This document shows, piece after piece, positions 1-11,800 of a stretch of 64,000 nucleotides of DNA; within the stretch, counting starts at the first letter, position 1; each line of letters begins with the position of its first letter. The stretch comes from Ilex aquifolium (lineage: Eukaryota > Streptophyta > Magnoliopsida > Aquifoliales > Aquifoliaceae). The stretch is taken from assembly GCA_951799425.1 (NCBI GenBank), contig OX637407.1, positions 23,985,191-24,049,190 of the forward strand, read 5' to 3'. The position numbers and the translations under genes are program-made. The notes below the pieces were generated by a model, which ran no database searches, was not told the DNA's origin, and saw only the letters and a program-made list of their open reading frames with translations.

Positions 1-34
1 TTTTGTCATCCCGAGTTGCATACTTTTCTTCCAC

Positions 35-545
35 TTATCTAACCACCAACTGTGAGTCGTTATGGATAGTGATCCGCTGTGCATCCATCGACAAAACTAA
101 GTTGAGGCTAGCTATAAGAGCCTCGTATTCAACCTCGTTGTTGGAGGTTTGGAAGTTGAATCTCAGTGCGTATTCCAAGTCGTATCCCTCAATAGAGGTC
201 AGAATCAAGCCATTCGCTTCCTTGCGCGTTTGAAGTGCCATCCACATACAACTTCCATGTCAGGACGTCAAAGACATAGTCCAAGTTTTATGTCTGTTCT
301 GCAGGTACTGGAGTAAACTTCTCCATGAAATTTGCTAGCACCTGGCCTTTAATTGCTGTTCTTGGTTTGAATTTGATGTCAAACTCACTGAGCTCCATTG
401 CCCATTTCACTAGTCTCCCGGACGCCTCGAGCTTATATAGAACTTGCCTCATGGGTTGATCAGTCGGGACTTCCATGGTGTGTGTCTGGAAATAAGACCT
501 CAATCTTCTGGCTACCACGAGGAGGGCTAAGACAAGTTTCTCCAT
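35..545 (-). pseudogene. Gypsy pol, RNase H segments
   Basis: The part at 288-545 has EKLVLALLVVARRLRSYF, DQPMRQVLYK and GRLVKWAMELSEFDI, the end of the RT-linked RNase H. After a stop, 35-247 has NNEVEYEALIASLNLVL and IHNDSQLVVR. These match the E and D catalytic positions of an additional archaeal-type RNase H, as found in Tat elements. Stops separate the parts. Confidence 0.75.
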
Positions 546-546
546 C

Positions 547-1438
547 TTAGGATACTTCTCTTCGACCCCCCCTGAGGGCCTTACTGCAAAAGTAGATCGG
601 TTGCTGGGCTCTTTCTTTGTCTTTCACCAAGGCGGTATTGACTAAGAAGTCAGATACATCAAGATAAAGGGTTAAGACTTCTCCCTCTCTGGGGCTGACC
701 AATACAGGCGGTGAGATCAAATAAGTTTTTAGAGCTTGGAAGGCTCCCTCACATTTCTCGTCCCACTGAAAGGCGACCTTCAGAACCTTGAAGAATGGCT
801 GACACATGGCGCTGGAGCGTGAGACAAACCGATTGAGTGCCACTATCCTCCCGGTAAGGCGTTGCATTTCCTGGGTGTTGGTGGGTGATTTCATTTCCAG
901 AATCGCTTTAATCTTCTCGGGGTTTACTTCACTCCCTCGACTGTTCACTATGAACCCCCAGGAATTTTCGTGCTGAGACTCCAAAGACACATTTACCTGG
1001 GTTCAGTTTCATCTTGTATCGGCTCATGATCTCGAATGACTCCCTCAGGTGCTAGACGTGAAGTTCAAATTTAAGGGACTTGACTAGCATATCATCAATA
1101 TATACCTCCATCGTCGATCCAAGCTTTTCACTAAATATTCGATTAACCAACCTTTGGTAGGTGGCCCCAGCATTCTTCAATCCAAATGACATGACTTGAT
1201 AACAAAAAATTCTCTATTCCGTGACGAACGAGGTCTTTTCCTGGTCGTTAGGATCCATCTTGATCTGGTTGTAACCCGAGAAGGCGTCTATGAAGCTAAG
1301 GAACTCATGTTCAGCCGTGGCATCGACTATCAAATCGATTCTGGGTGGAAGAAAGCTATCCTTAGGGCATGCATGGTTGAGATCGATGAAATCAATGCAG
1401 AGCTGCCATTTCCCATTTACCTTCTTGACTAGTACCAC
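547..1438 (-). pseudogene. Gypsy pol, reverse transcriptase segment, frameshifted
   Basis: Two open pieces (1214-1438 and 547-990) and the gap between them together encode RT. The upstream piece has VKKVNGKWQLCIDF, LNHACPKDSFLPPRID and FIDAFSGYNQIKM. The catalytic YIDD box is readable at about 1091-1102 in the gap. The downstream piece has the PEKIKAILEMKSP and LTGRIVALNRFV connection. Catalytic residues remain, but the frame is broken at least twice. Confidence 0.85.
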
Positions 1439-1524
1439 GTTGACTAACCAGGTCGGGTAATCGACCTCCCTAATTGCCTTTGCTCGTAGTACTTAGCCAC
1501 CTCCTCGTTAATCGATTTCTGTCT

Positions 1525-2475
1525 CTATGGAGTAAAACTTCTCCTTTTCTGCCTAACCATCTTGTAGTTCGGGTCAACACTTAGCCGGTGCACAATTACT
1601 CCATATCTTCCTATTTCCAGGCGAACACGTCGGCATTTTCTCTTCAAGAACAGGATGAGTTTATTTTTGACATCCTGGAGCAGCATCGAGCCTACAAAGA
1701 CCACATGTCCGAGGTCTTCGTCGATCTGTACTGGTTCCAGCTGCTCCGAGGGGGTAGACCGAGTTTCCACTTCGTCCCTTATGTCTAAGTCCTCTAGCTG
1801 AACTAACTTCACTTCTCTTTGCCTTATAGACGCTACATAGCACTCCATGGCGAGGCGTTGATCTCCTCTCACCACTCCAACCTCGTTCTCTGTGGGGAAC
1901 TTCATAACTAAGTGATACGTCGATGGGATGGCTCTGATGGAGTTGAGGGAGGGCCTCCTGAGTAGTACGTTGTAGGCAGAAGGGGCGTCCACCACCAAGA
2001 AACGAACTGTAGTGGTAACTTGGCAGGAGTGGTTCCCTAGGGAAAGAACTAGCTGGATAGATCCAATGGGCAAGACCCTTTCTCCCGAGAAGCCTAGGAG
2101 ATGGGTTATTAATGGTTCAAGCTTCGATCTGTCTATTCCGAGTTGATCAAAGACGGAAAGGAAGATGATATCTGCTGAGCTTCCATTGTCGATCAGCACA
2201 CGATGTACATCGTTGTTTGCAATAATGGACTTTACCACCAATGGATCATCATGAGGTTGCTGACACCCATCCAGGTTGGCATCTGAGAAAGTTATTTCTA
2301 TATCCCTGCGCGGGGCTTTCTTAACCGCTTGTACCTCAAGAAATTCATCTGATCTCGCCCTCTTGGCGTGTGCCTTCTTGGCTGAGCTGGATTCACCTCC
2401 GCCCGCAAAGCCACCTGAGATAACCCTAATTTCGCCAAGGGCCTGTTGGTGCTTTTGCGGGGGCGACACGACCAC
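1525..2475 (-). pseudogene. Gypsy pol, aspartic protease segment
   Basis: An open stretch of 316 codons carries the retropepsin core HRVLIDNGSSADI at about residues 90-102, where DNG replaces the usual DTG/DSG. It is followed by FLVVDAPSAYNVLLRRPSL, the usual downstream strand of plant gypsy proteases. The C-terminal part (VDPNYKMVRQKRRSF) is the linker leading into reverse transcriptase, and a stop ends it at 1525. The protease would cleave the polyprotein, but the stop cuts it from RT here. Confidence 0.8.
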
Positions 2476-2913
2476 CCGATCCTCTCTCTCTCGATCATTC
2501 TTTTCTCTTCCTTTTCCAGCAACATAGTGTCGTAAATGGTCTCTCTAGATCAAATACTCTATCTCTTTTTTTAGCTGAATGCAATCGTCGGTCTCATGGC
2601 CAGTATCTTTGTAGAAATTGTAGTATTTGGTGGGATCCCGTCTCCTGGGATCGAATTTCATCCGTGGTGGCCACTTGATGAACCTCTCGTTCTGGACCTC
2701 ATGGAGGACCCGAGAGATGGAGGCGATTAGAGGCGAGAGCCGAGCTGGAATATATCTGGGTTATAATTCCTAAGGTGGAGGTCCAAGGCGATCTTTGACG
2801 TTACCCCTCCACTTTAGGGAAGGCTATCTGTCTCTTCTGGGAGACCGATATTTCCTTGGGGATCGATCACGTCTCCTTTCTTTCCTTGGGTTGCGCTCTC
2901 TTTTCCTTTTCTC

Positions 2914-4038
2914 TCATTCACCTGTAGATGATGCTCCTCCATTTAAGCGAAGGGCCTCCTCGCCATTGATGTACTTCTCAGCCTTTGCGAGTACCTCGAT
3001 CATAGTGGCCTGAGGGTTCTTGGCAATCGAAAAGAGGAGGTCATTTGATTGAAGGCCAATTCCTGACATAAAAGTAGTTAGGGAAAATTTATCATCAATA
3101 CTCTCCACTTTCAAAGATTCTTGGTTGAAGCGTTGCACATAACTCTGAAGAGACTCATTTTGCCCCTGTCTAATGCTCAGTAGATGGTAAGACAGTTTCC
3201 TATAAGTTCTGGCTCCTATGAAATGAGAGACAAACTGTATGGATAGCTCCTGAAAAGAAGAGATCGAAGATGGCTGTAACCTGTTGAATCAAGCTATCGC
3301 TGACCCTTTGAGGGTTATGGCAAAAGCTTGGCATCGAATAGGGTCCGGGGATCTGTGTAGTTCCATTTAGTTTTTGTACGAGTTCAAATGATCCATTAGA
3401 TCCTTTGTTCCATCGAATGTCTCTATCTGTGACATCCTAAACTTCTGGGAAAAGGAAAAATGAAGGATTTCAGAGGTGAAAGGTGATTCGGTTTGCTGGA
3501 CTAAAATATCCATGGTGACATGAGCTTTCCCTTTAACCATTTATTTCACGTTTCTGAGCTCCAGTTGGATCTCACGAAATTTCTGCTCCCAAAAATGGTC
3601 CATGGCTTCATGCGGAGGCAGGGGTACGTTTTCCCTTGGTACGGCTCTAGCCCGACTATGGGCCTCATCGCCTGTGCGTTCATTTGGCTGCCTCTGCTGA
3701 TGGTTTTCCCTTGAATGGATGTGCTCGTGGAGGTCTGTAACTCCATTGGGTGGTATATGGCAGTCCTGATGCAAAACGTTATTCTGGGCTGGAGGCGGAA
3801 CAGGCTGTACAAGCGGAACCTGTAGATGATACGCATGTATCCACGCCAATAAGTCTTGATTCTGCTTCATGAGTTGCATGGTTGTCTGTCGGTAGGTCTC
3901 CAATTCATTGAGAGGTAGAGGGTCCACCGTCGAAGGAAAATTCTCAACGTCCGCTACTGGGGCGGAGAAGCTCTCTGGTAAAGTCGGTGGGACTTGGGGG
4001 TTTGCATGAGATTTACTCATATTTCGAGTTGAAACCAT
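2914..4038 (-). pseudogene. Gypsy gag (retrotransposon capsid protein), broken
   Basis: The reading frame starts at ATG 4038 (MVSTRNMSKS) shortly after the LTR. It runs to a stop at 3541, just past a basic, Gln-rich segment. Capsid-like sequence continues below it. It includes an IAWFNRLQPSSISSF-type core at about 3235-3310 and, at 2914-3138, the QSYVQRFNQE and AEKYINGEEAL stretches typical of plant retrotransposon gag. At least one more stop (near 3368) interrupts the middle. The family forms the virus-like particle that packages element RNA. This copy is inactive. Confidence 0.8.
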
Positions 4039-4111
4039 CAAACTAACAGATGTACAAGAAAAACTCAAAGGAAACGATGAAAACTGTTTCCCACAGATGG
4101 CGCCAAACTGA

Positions 4112-5647
4112 TGGTGCAAAAGTGCAAAAAATCGAAAGGCATGAGGTGGAGAGCTGGTTGAGCTCTTGGTGGATGTGTCGTGTGTGTGTAAAAATGAACG
4201 AGAATACACAAAAAAATAAGTGGTTCACTACTTGAAAAGCTTGACTAATTCACTGTAATAGAAGCTCCTGCTCCTTGATTGTATATTATTTTCTTGAAGA
4301 AGAAGAGTACAACAAGATTTTTTTCCTTACTTGAGGCCCCCTTTTTACATAATGCTCATTGTTTTTTATAATAGAATATTAGAGAAATATTTAGGGAATA
4401 TTCAGAGAATATTTGGTGTGACTTATTGCCCAAGGTATGGTTTGATGGTGAAAACTTTTTTCTGCCCCTTCTGGTAATTTCTTTATTACTTGTTGTCTCA
4501 TGTATATTTTTCGGTATCATCAGTTGCCCCCAGCCCCGAGCAAGGACCAACCTGAGCTATCCATTGGTTGGGGCTGAGTATTTCAGATCGAATCAAGGAT
4601 GCTCGGGAGTTTGAGGGGTTTGTCGAAGAAGCTCTACGAGTTCTGAAAACTTTGTTCTGTTTTGGACTTAGACAGGTTGCGCTAACTTATTCTTTTATGC
4701 TGAGGAGACAAGCCGAGCTCATTAGCTTTAGAGCTGAGGAGTCTCCCAAGGAGTTTATGATGGGTTGACCAACCTGAGTTCAATTTTTGTGGCTGAGCAG
4801 TCCAAACTTTGTGCTTTTGAGTGAGCCTTGAGCTTATTGTTAGTCGAGTAAGTCCAAGATGCCAATGCCGAGCTTCATTGAATGTGAACGATACAGCTAA
4901 TGAGCCAAAAAATGCTGAAGCTGAATAGCCTGATCATGTTGAAGTTGAAAAGCTCGAAGCTAAGGCTGATGATCCTAACAATGCTGAGATTTAATAGCTC
5001 TTTATACTGAAGAGATTGGGTTGAAGAGTTAGGTCGTGCAGCGATTGATGAGCGAGGCAATATCTTAGTTGAAGAGTTAGGTTATACTTCGAGTGAAGAC
5101 CCATGTCATACCTTAGTTGAATAACCAGGTCATCCCTTCCAGGTTATTTCTTAGCTGAAGAGCCAGATCGTTCCTTGGCTGAAGAACTAGTTCATTCCTT
5201 GGTTGAAGAGCTAGTTCATTCCTTGGTTGAAGAGCTAGGTCAGGCTGAAGAGTCAGGCTGGGCTGAAGGGCCAGATCATTCCTTGGCTGAAGAGTCAGGT
5301 CGATTGAAGAGCCATGTCGTTCCTTGACTGAGGAGCCAGATCTTTCCTTGGCTGAAGAGTCAGGTCGGCTATAGAGCTAGATCGTTCCTTGGCTAAAGAG
5401 CTAGGTTGGCTGAGGAACCAGTTTGGCTAAAGAGCCAGGTCGTTCCTTGGCTGAAGAGTCAGGTCGTTCCTTGGTTGAGGAGCCAAGTCGGCTGAAGAGC
5501 CAGATCATTCATCGACTGAGGAGTCAGGTCAGGCTGAAGAGCCAGATCATTCCTTGGCTGAGGAGCCAAGTCGGGCTGAAGAGCCCCGAATTATATAAGT
5601 AAGACTTTAGCAAATTGTCATAGATCTGATGGGTGATTGTGCCAACA
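4112..5647 (-). repeat. 5' LTR of the gypsy element, with an internal minisatellite
   Basis: The inner edge is placed at 4112, where the plus strand reads TGATGGTGC right beside the GGCGCC leader motif. The same junction recurs at 7196 in a related copy, which supports the border. The outer half (about 5080-5590) is an irregular tandem array of roughly 30-40 bp units built on gaagagccaggtcgttcc. The outer end is inferred only from a possible TG..CA pair and was not confirmed against the partner LTR, which is outside the window. Confidence 0.6.
5080..5590. repeat. Minisatellite in the LTR, gaagagccaggtcgttcc units
   Basis: More than ten imperfect copies of a unit containing gaagag-cag-tcg/att-ttccttggct follow one another. 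Spacing varies between about 20 and 45 bp, as expected from slippage and unequal exchange inside an LTR U3 region. Confidence 0.8.
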
Positions 5648-5923
5648 ACTATTAATGGTGTTACTCTTTCCTATAGAATTTTTTCTTAGGCATTTGACAA
5701 GATAGCCTGAAGTTGCTTGGAGCACACCAAAGTCTGGAATAAATGCTATCAAAGAATAAATAATAATTTGGCGAAAGATCGAGCACTTATTTGTGTACGA
5801 GGCGAGGTAGATGACGATAATTTCAATCACCAAAAGAATTGAAAATATAGTTTGATCTAGCATCCAATTGAAGCCTCTGTGATCTCAAAGGAGGCACAAG
5901 ACTCAATAATCTTGAGATATTCA
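5648..5923. other. Remnant sequence between two gypsy copies
   Basis: No coding or repeat signature was recognised. By position it could be leader or gag DNA of the older gypsy copy whose LTR lies at 7196, into which the left element inserted. Confidence 0.3.
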
Positions 5924-6972
5924 GGGGTCGTTTGGTAACGTTTTTGTTTTCGCGTCTTCAAAAAAATAAAAAACAGAGATAATTTTTGTCTCTGTTTTGT
6001 GATAAACACTGAAACAGAAAACATGTTTGAGAGTCATTTTTCGTCTATCAAATTATGAGAATAAAAACAAAAAATATGTTTGGTAATTACTTCAAGTTTT
6101 ATCATAAATATGTTTGATATCTATTTGACAATTCAATCCCAAATGACAATTCAACAATCCCAAATGACAATTTAATCAATTTCAAATGACAATTTAATTC
6201 CAAATGACAATTCAATCAATACAAAATGACAATTCAACAATTCCAAATAATATTTTAATTAATACCAAATGACAATCAATCACAAACACAACACACACAC
6301 AGAACACAATAGACACACAGAATGAACACATACACAAACTGAACACACATACACACACACACATAGAGACTCATCACTCAAACACACATACACAAAGACT
6401 CAACACAACACACACTCATCATTCACACACACACACAAACGCACAAATCTGTGTATATATGCACAGATCTTCTGGGTTTCACAGAGAACGAGAGTGAGAC
6501 AGAGAGAGATCGATCATCGTTTTCATCTGAGGGATCAATCTTCGTCTTTTGTGAGAGCGAGACAGAGAGAGATCGATCATCGTCTCCGTCTGAGGGATCG
6601 ATCGCATCTGAGGTATCGATCTTCGTTTGAGTTTGTCGTCTGAGAGAGAGAGAGAGAGAGAGAAGATGAGAGAGTGAAGAAAAAAGAAAAAAGAAACCCT
6701 TCAAAGGGTTTTTATAGTAAACACAAAAAAAACATTCTTTTTGTTGCTAATGGGATTCAAATAGGGGATCTCATTAAATAGGTTGTGGAGCGCGCGCATG
6801 TTTCCAAAAAACATGTTTCCTAGAACATCTTTTTTTTGTTCCTTGTTTCCGAAACAACTTTTTTTTATATAAAACAGAAACACACATCCAAACATGTTTT
6901 TGTTTTTGTTTTGCCTAAAAAACGAAAACAAAAACACAAAACACGAAACAAAAACGTCAACCAAACACCCCC
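5924..6972. mobile_element. TIR element of about 1.05 kb, non-autonomous, TCA target duplication
   Basis: The left end GGGGTCGTTTGGTAACG and the right end (reverse complement GGGGGTGTTTGGTTGACG) form inverted repeats that extend into matching T/A-rich arms. TCA flanks both sides (5921-5923 and 6973-6975). A 3-bp duplication and GGG..TTTGG termini resemble PIF/Harbinger MITEs. The interior has no transposase. It holds tandem copies of ccaaatgacaattcaat (6120-6275), (AC)n tracts (6285-6440) and a (GA)n tract (6640-6662). Confidence 0.7.
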
Positions 6973-7030
6973 TCAATTTTTGAAGTCATACCCTCACAGT
7001 AGCATATAGTTTCGAAATTGATGGAGAGTT

Positions 7031-7132
7031 TCATGACCTCTTGCCGAAGACTGACCAGTTAAAGGGTGTTGTGGGTACAAGACCACTTGGTTGATTATTG
7101 AGATTTTGACTCATGCTTCTGTCTTGAACCAT
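7031..7132 (-). pseudogene. gag start of a second, related gypsy copy
   Basis: An ATG at 7132 opens 33 codons (MVQDRSMSQNLNNQP...) before a stop. The start resembles MVSTRNMSKSHANPQ of the left gypsy copy and lies at a similar distance from its LTR (7196), after a similar leader with CTGTGGAAAC and CATCGTT. This shows that a second related element was present and is now reduced to its 5' end. Confidence 0.65.
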
Positions 7133-7195
7133 CAGTCAATCGTTAGATATTTGATTTAGAACGATGAAAATTGTTTCCACAGAGAGTGCCAAGTT

Positions 7196-8340
7196 GATAG
7201 TGCTCGAAAATGCACAGCCCAAGTCCAGAACAATGTTTAATGAGATGGGGGGTGGTGTGAATACTCTAAGGGCCCGTTCGCTTCGAGTATTAAATTTGGG
7301 TGGTATTAGACATCATTTCCATTCCACTCCTATCCAATGATATATTATATCCGGTCTTAAACTTTATCTCATCATTCCCCTTGTTTGTTTGTCACAAACA
7401 TTATCTGCGTAATACCTACTTAAAAAAATCAACAATTACGGCTATGACCTGTAAAAAGACAATTGTAACCTTGTAACCTTAAAAAGACAATTGTACATGA
7501 GGGCATTTGTGTCAATTTACATGTTTGTACTTAACCCATGAAAATAATACCAAGGGGGAGGTGGTATTCAATAATACCATCTACAAGGCATTATGACTAC
7601 TGTTCATACCGGGTCGGTATTACGACCCGGAAAATAGTACTAGCTGTAAAATGCTAAACAAACAAGTTATAAGGTGGGTCCTACGTACTATTTCCTTAAT
7701 ACCACCCTCTTGTACCACCCTTATACTCGAAGCAAACGGGCCCTAAGCTAACAGAGAAAAGGTATGAAGAAATGAGATCAAAGACAATATATAAGTAGTT
7801 TACTCTAACCAAAAGATCAGGGCTACATCCACTATAATGAAAACACTTACTCTGTAGCGTTTGTATTGCTTGAAGAAGAAGATTACAATCGATTTTTTTA
7901 GCTTAGAGCTAGTGTGAATAGTGTCTTGTGAGTACATGTTTTTCTCTCATCCCTCTCTCTTACAGTGTGAGGGTATATATATGTATACAAGTAGTCATCA
8001 AGGGTTTTTGGCGATCTTCTTCTTCTCTCGGTTGATTCTGTGGTCCCCATCTTTTTGTCTTGTAGTGGTGACTGTTTTTCTGATACAAATCATCTCTACG
8101 ATCTTTCGATGGAATTTGCACAAATATTTTATTTTCCGGTGTATATGTGTTTGTTAGTGGTTCAAGAAATTGTCCCCTAGACACGTGATGTAATAAAAGG
8201 TATTCTGAATCCGGTGAATACCGAGCTCTTTTTTTCGGAGTTACTTATTATTGAGCTTGTCATGATCGAATAGGATTGTGCCGACCTCAGCTCTATTGGA
8301 TTCCCATCTTTGAATTACGGCACATTCCCATTACGAAACA
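7196..8340 (-). repeat. LTR of the second gypsy copy, interrupted by a MITE
   Basis: The inner edge TGATAGTGC at 7196 matches TGATGGTGC at 4112. Internal landmarks occur in the same order: gcttgaagaagaagattacaa here against cttgaagaagaagagtacaa at 4290, then a CCCC-rich block at 8170 against 4523. A 474-bp MITE sits at 7270-7743. The outer border is uncertain. Confidence 0.6.
7270..7743. mobile_element. PIF/Harbinger-type (Tourist-like) MITE, 474 bp, TAA duplication
   Basis: The termini GGGCCCGTTCGCTTCGAGTA and, inverted from the right, GGGCCCGTTTGCTTCGAGTA match at 19 of 20 bases. Both sides carry TAA (7267-7269 and 7744-7746), the 3-bp TWA duplication typical of PIF/Harbinger. The inverted similarity continues inward around ggtggtattaag. 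No coding capacity is present. The near-identical ends suggest a fairly recent insertion into the older LTR. Confidence 0.9.
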
Positions 8341-8531
8341 GAGGGGCTGCGGAAGAGTAACTTGGACTGTCATGTAACCATTTGGCCATTGGATGCTTTT
8401 GAGTTTTTGAAGGGCAGCCCACACGAGAATCCTATCATTATCAAGAGATGACGTCTTAAACAGAGAAAAACTCTGTATTTAGGCTATGTGACTGTACTGG
8501 TTGAAGGTGAAAGTTCTTGGAAAGCACAGAA

Positions 8532-8764
8532 ATGGCAGCTGAGTCAGGGAAGAAGGTTATGGTGGCCATAGATGACAGTGAGGCAAGCTACTATGCACTC
8601 ATTTGGGTGCTTGAAAATCTTAAAGAATCAATCAACCATTCGGGTAATCCTTTGGTTATCTTCATGGCCCAGCCACGTCCCAACTCCTGTAACGTCTTTG
8701 CTGCCCCTCTTGGCACTGCTCGCATGTACTGCAACGTCTCTGCCAGTTAAGTCCCCCCCCCCCC

Positions 8765-8811
<47 letters not shown>

Positions 8812-11800
8812 TATATGACTCGTGGGTTTTATGATATGGGTTTTCTTTCTTGTTGATGTCTAGCTTAATATTCAAGTGTAAATGGGTTTCAATTCTTGCA
8901 GATATATTATGTTTTTCCCTGCAGTACTTGGGTTCGATTATATGGTTTTTGCTGTTGTATTTGTGGAAGGGTACTTGGGTTTATCTCTGTCACACACACA
9001 CACACACAGAGTGTTCTAATGTTTTGTTTTTCTTCGTCGTTGGTTGATTTTGATGAGCTTAGGAGTTCTACAAGTATATAAAGTTTATTGGGTATTGAGA
9101 ATTTTACTTACAAACTGCAAATTTTTTGAATGACAGCACCGGAATTTGTTAACTCCGTCCAAGAACGAAATCACTTGGTTTCAATGGGTATCTTGGAGAA
9201 AGCAAAGGGTATCTGTACCAGTAATGGGGTATATTGCTACTTCATTTGGTTTAATTCATTCACTGCTATGCTGTCCAATTATCAGGTTTTCGGAAACTTC
9301 TTGAAAAAGATTGCATGATCCTTTCTGCTTTATCTTCTAGGTTTTTTTTTTTTTTTGCTCTTTTTCCGTCTCCTTTGATTTTTTCTTCAGCATAATATCA
9401 TCCATGAGACTTATTGCCAAATTCTGGTATTGTTCAAGTGCTTATGATCAATTCTATTCTCTTACCTTGATTTCCTTTTGCATTGGCCTTTAGCGAATGG
9501 CTTACAGAATGCTTCGTACAACACTATGATCTAATTTTTTCTTTTCTTTATGCAAATTTCAGTTATAGTTGTCACTGAATCTATTCAAGAAGAAAAAGTA
9601 AAGATATCTAGGGTGAAATTATCAAAACAGAGTAGGTCAGGGGAAATTATGATCCTACATGTGTTGGAACAGCTACAGATGGATGCTTTAGAGGTGATGT
9701 TATAGTCTGTTGTTCATTCCGCTGATCTTTGTAAAAAAAAAAACAGAGTTGGGTGTTCATGTGGTGGGGGTAGGTTATGCTTATGACTACTTCCTACTCA
9801 ATTTGACAAAATGCTTCTAATTTATGAAAATAAGACTAGATTTTAAATATTAATTAAGACTTTCATCACCGACCAGTTGTGGAAATGCGGAGGAAAATGA
9901 GAGTGAACTCCTAAAAAACCATTGAACTATACTTAATTACAAAATAAAAAGTCATATTTTTTATTGCGACCTTTTTTTTTTTTTTGGTACATCGGAAAGA
10001 AAACAAGACAAAAGAGCTAAATGGACTTTCTAGAAAAGGCAGCACTAGACAAGTCTGCTAACAAAAAATTAGCCATCTGAGGCGGGGGAGAATCAAACTC
10101 CACAAGTGCATCCAGCTGCTGGACACCAAGATTTGCCAAAAAATCTGCACATTGATTTCCCTCCCTAAGGGTGTGGATTATGGGAATGCTTTTCAAGTCC
10201 ATAATCCTTCTGCAGTGAGAGATGACTGCACGATTGGGGTGGGTGGCCTCCGGGTCTTTGGACAGTAAATTCGCTGCTTCAAGGGAGTCGGTTTCCACAA
10301 TAATTTGAGTAATGTTCCTCTTCTGGATCAACTCCAGGCCCTTATGGATGGCCCATAACTCTGCCTGTAAGCTCGAGGAATCGTCAATTCTCCCGTAGAA
10401 GCCCGCTATCCACTTTCCTTGATCATTTCTTATGATCCCTCCTATTCCTGCAGGGCCTGGATTGCCTTTTGAGCATCCATCCGTATTGAGCTTGTTCCAA
10501 CCTGCATGGGGGAAAGACCAAGCGATCAGGCAGGGGGTGGGGGTGCAAGTAGGCTCCTCTTGAACCTTATGAAAAGCATTAACAGAATCCAAGGCGAGGA
10601 GCCACGCTTCTCTAACAACCATTCTAGGTACAGTACGAGAATTAGAGATGCTTTCCCTGTTCCTGTCTTTCCATATACACCATGATACACACGCACACAC
10701 TATTGGCCAACTAATTCCTTTCCAGTCCATATGCTTCCTCTTTATAAAGTTCAAAAAAATCCAGTCATGAAGCCTCCCTATGTTACTGGAATCCTCACCA
10801 TCAGACAAGATAAAAGAATTCCAAACTCTTTGAGCTTTAGGACACTCAAAAATCAGATGTAAGGATGTTTCATCGGGGTGATGGCATCTTGTGCAAGAGG
10901 CATCACTAGCCATGTTCCTTGAGGCTCTAAGATTATTAGAAATGAGTCTATCATGTTGAACAGTCCACAGGAATTGTTTAAGCTTTTGTGGGAGATTCAG
11001 TTTCCACATCCAGTCCCAGTTTAAAGAAGGAAAGCTACATGGAATAGGCCTGGGAATAGTATTAAAAACAGCCTTTGAAGAAAACTTACCATTGCTGGAA
11101 AGACCCCAACATACCGTATCCTGAAACTCATCAAATAAAGGAGGAGGATGATGTAAAATGTCAAGAAGAGTGGAGTGAGGAAGGAAAGTACCTGCCTCTT
11201 GGAAATTCCAGTTACCTCTATCATCGATGAAATCAGCAACCTTTCTGTTGAGATTCAACAACTCAGGGTGAATGACCTGTTGTATTAAAGGTCCCTCACC
11301 CCACCACCAGTCGGTCCAGAAATTGATCTTGTTACCATCCCCTATAAGCCATTTTGACCCAATGTCCACAAGGTTCTTAGTCTTGGAAATAGCTCTCCAA
11401 ATTGGTGAACAGTTAGAAATGTGTTTCCAATTGAGCTCATTCTGATCAACATATTTGTTATTAATCACTTTCACCCAAAGAGCTCTCTCATTGCTTTTAA
11501 CTTTCCACCCCAGTTTAGATAAGAGGGCAAGGTTGTTATCCCTGCTCTTCCTTAGTCCCAGGCCCCCTTCCTTTATAGGAGAGCAAACCCTGTCCCAATT
11601 AACAAGGTGTACCTTCCTTTTATCAGGGGTGTCTCCCCATAGGAAGTTTCTGTTAAGTCTATCAATCTGTTGACAGGTAGATTGAGGAAGCCAATTTGTT
11701 TGCATGACATGATTAGAGAGAGTAGAACTAACAGCCTTAACAAGTGTGGTCCTACCTGCCAAGGATAGAGACTTGGCTTTCCACCCGCTAAGTCTATTTT

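Larger units (their letters stand above)
1..5647 (-). mobile_element. Ty3/gypsy LTR retrotransposon, Tat-like, defective, continues past the left edge
   Basis: Read on the minus strand, the order is LTR, leader, gag, protease, reverse transcriptase and RNase H, after which the element leaves the window at base 1. Integrase and the other LTR are therefore not visible. The order PR-RT-RH marks Ty3/gypsy. A second RNase H-like stretch after the first fits the Tat lineage, which is known for a dual RNase H. The inner LTR border lies at 4112, next to the GGCGCC..CTGTGGG motif common beside plant gypsy LTRs. The outer border at about 5647 is a guess from a TG start on the minus strand. Stops and frame breaks split gag and pol, so this copy cannot be autonomous. 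Confidence 0.85.
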
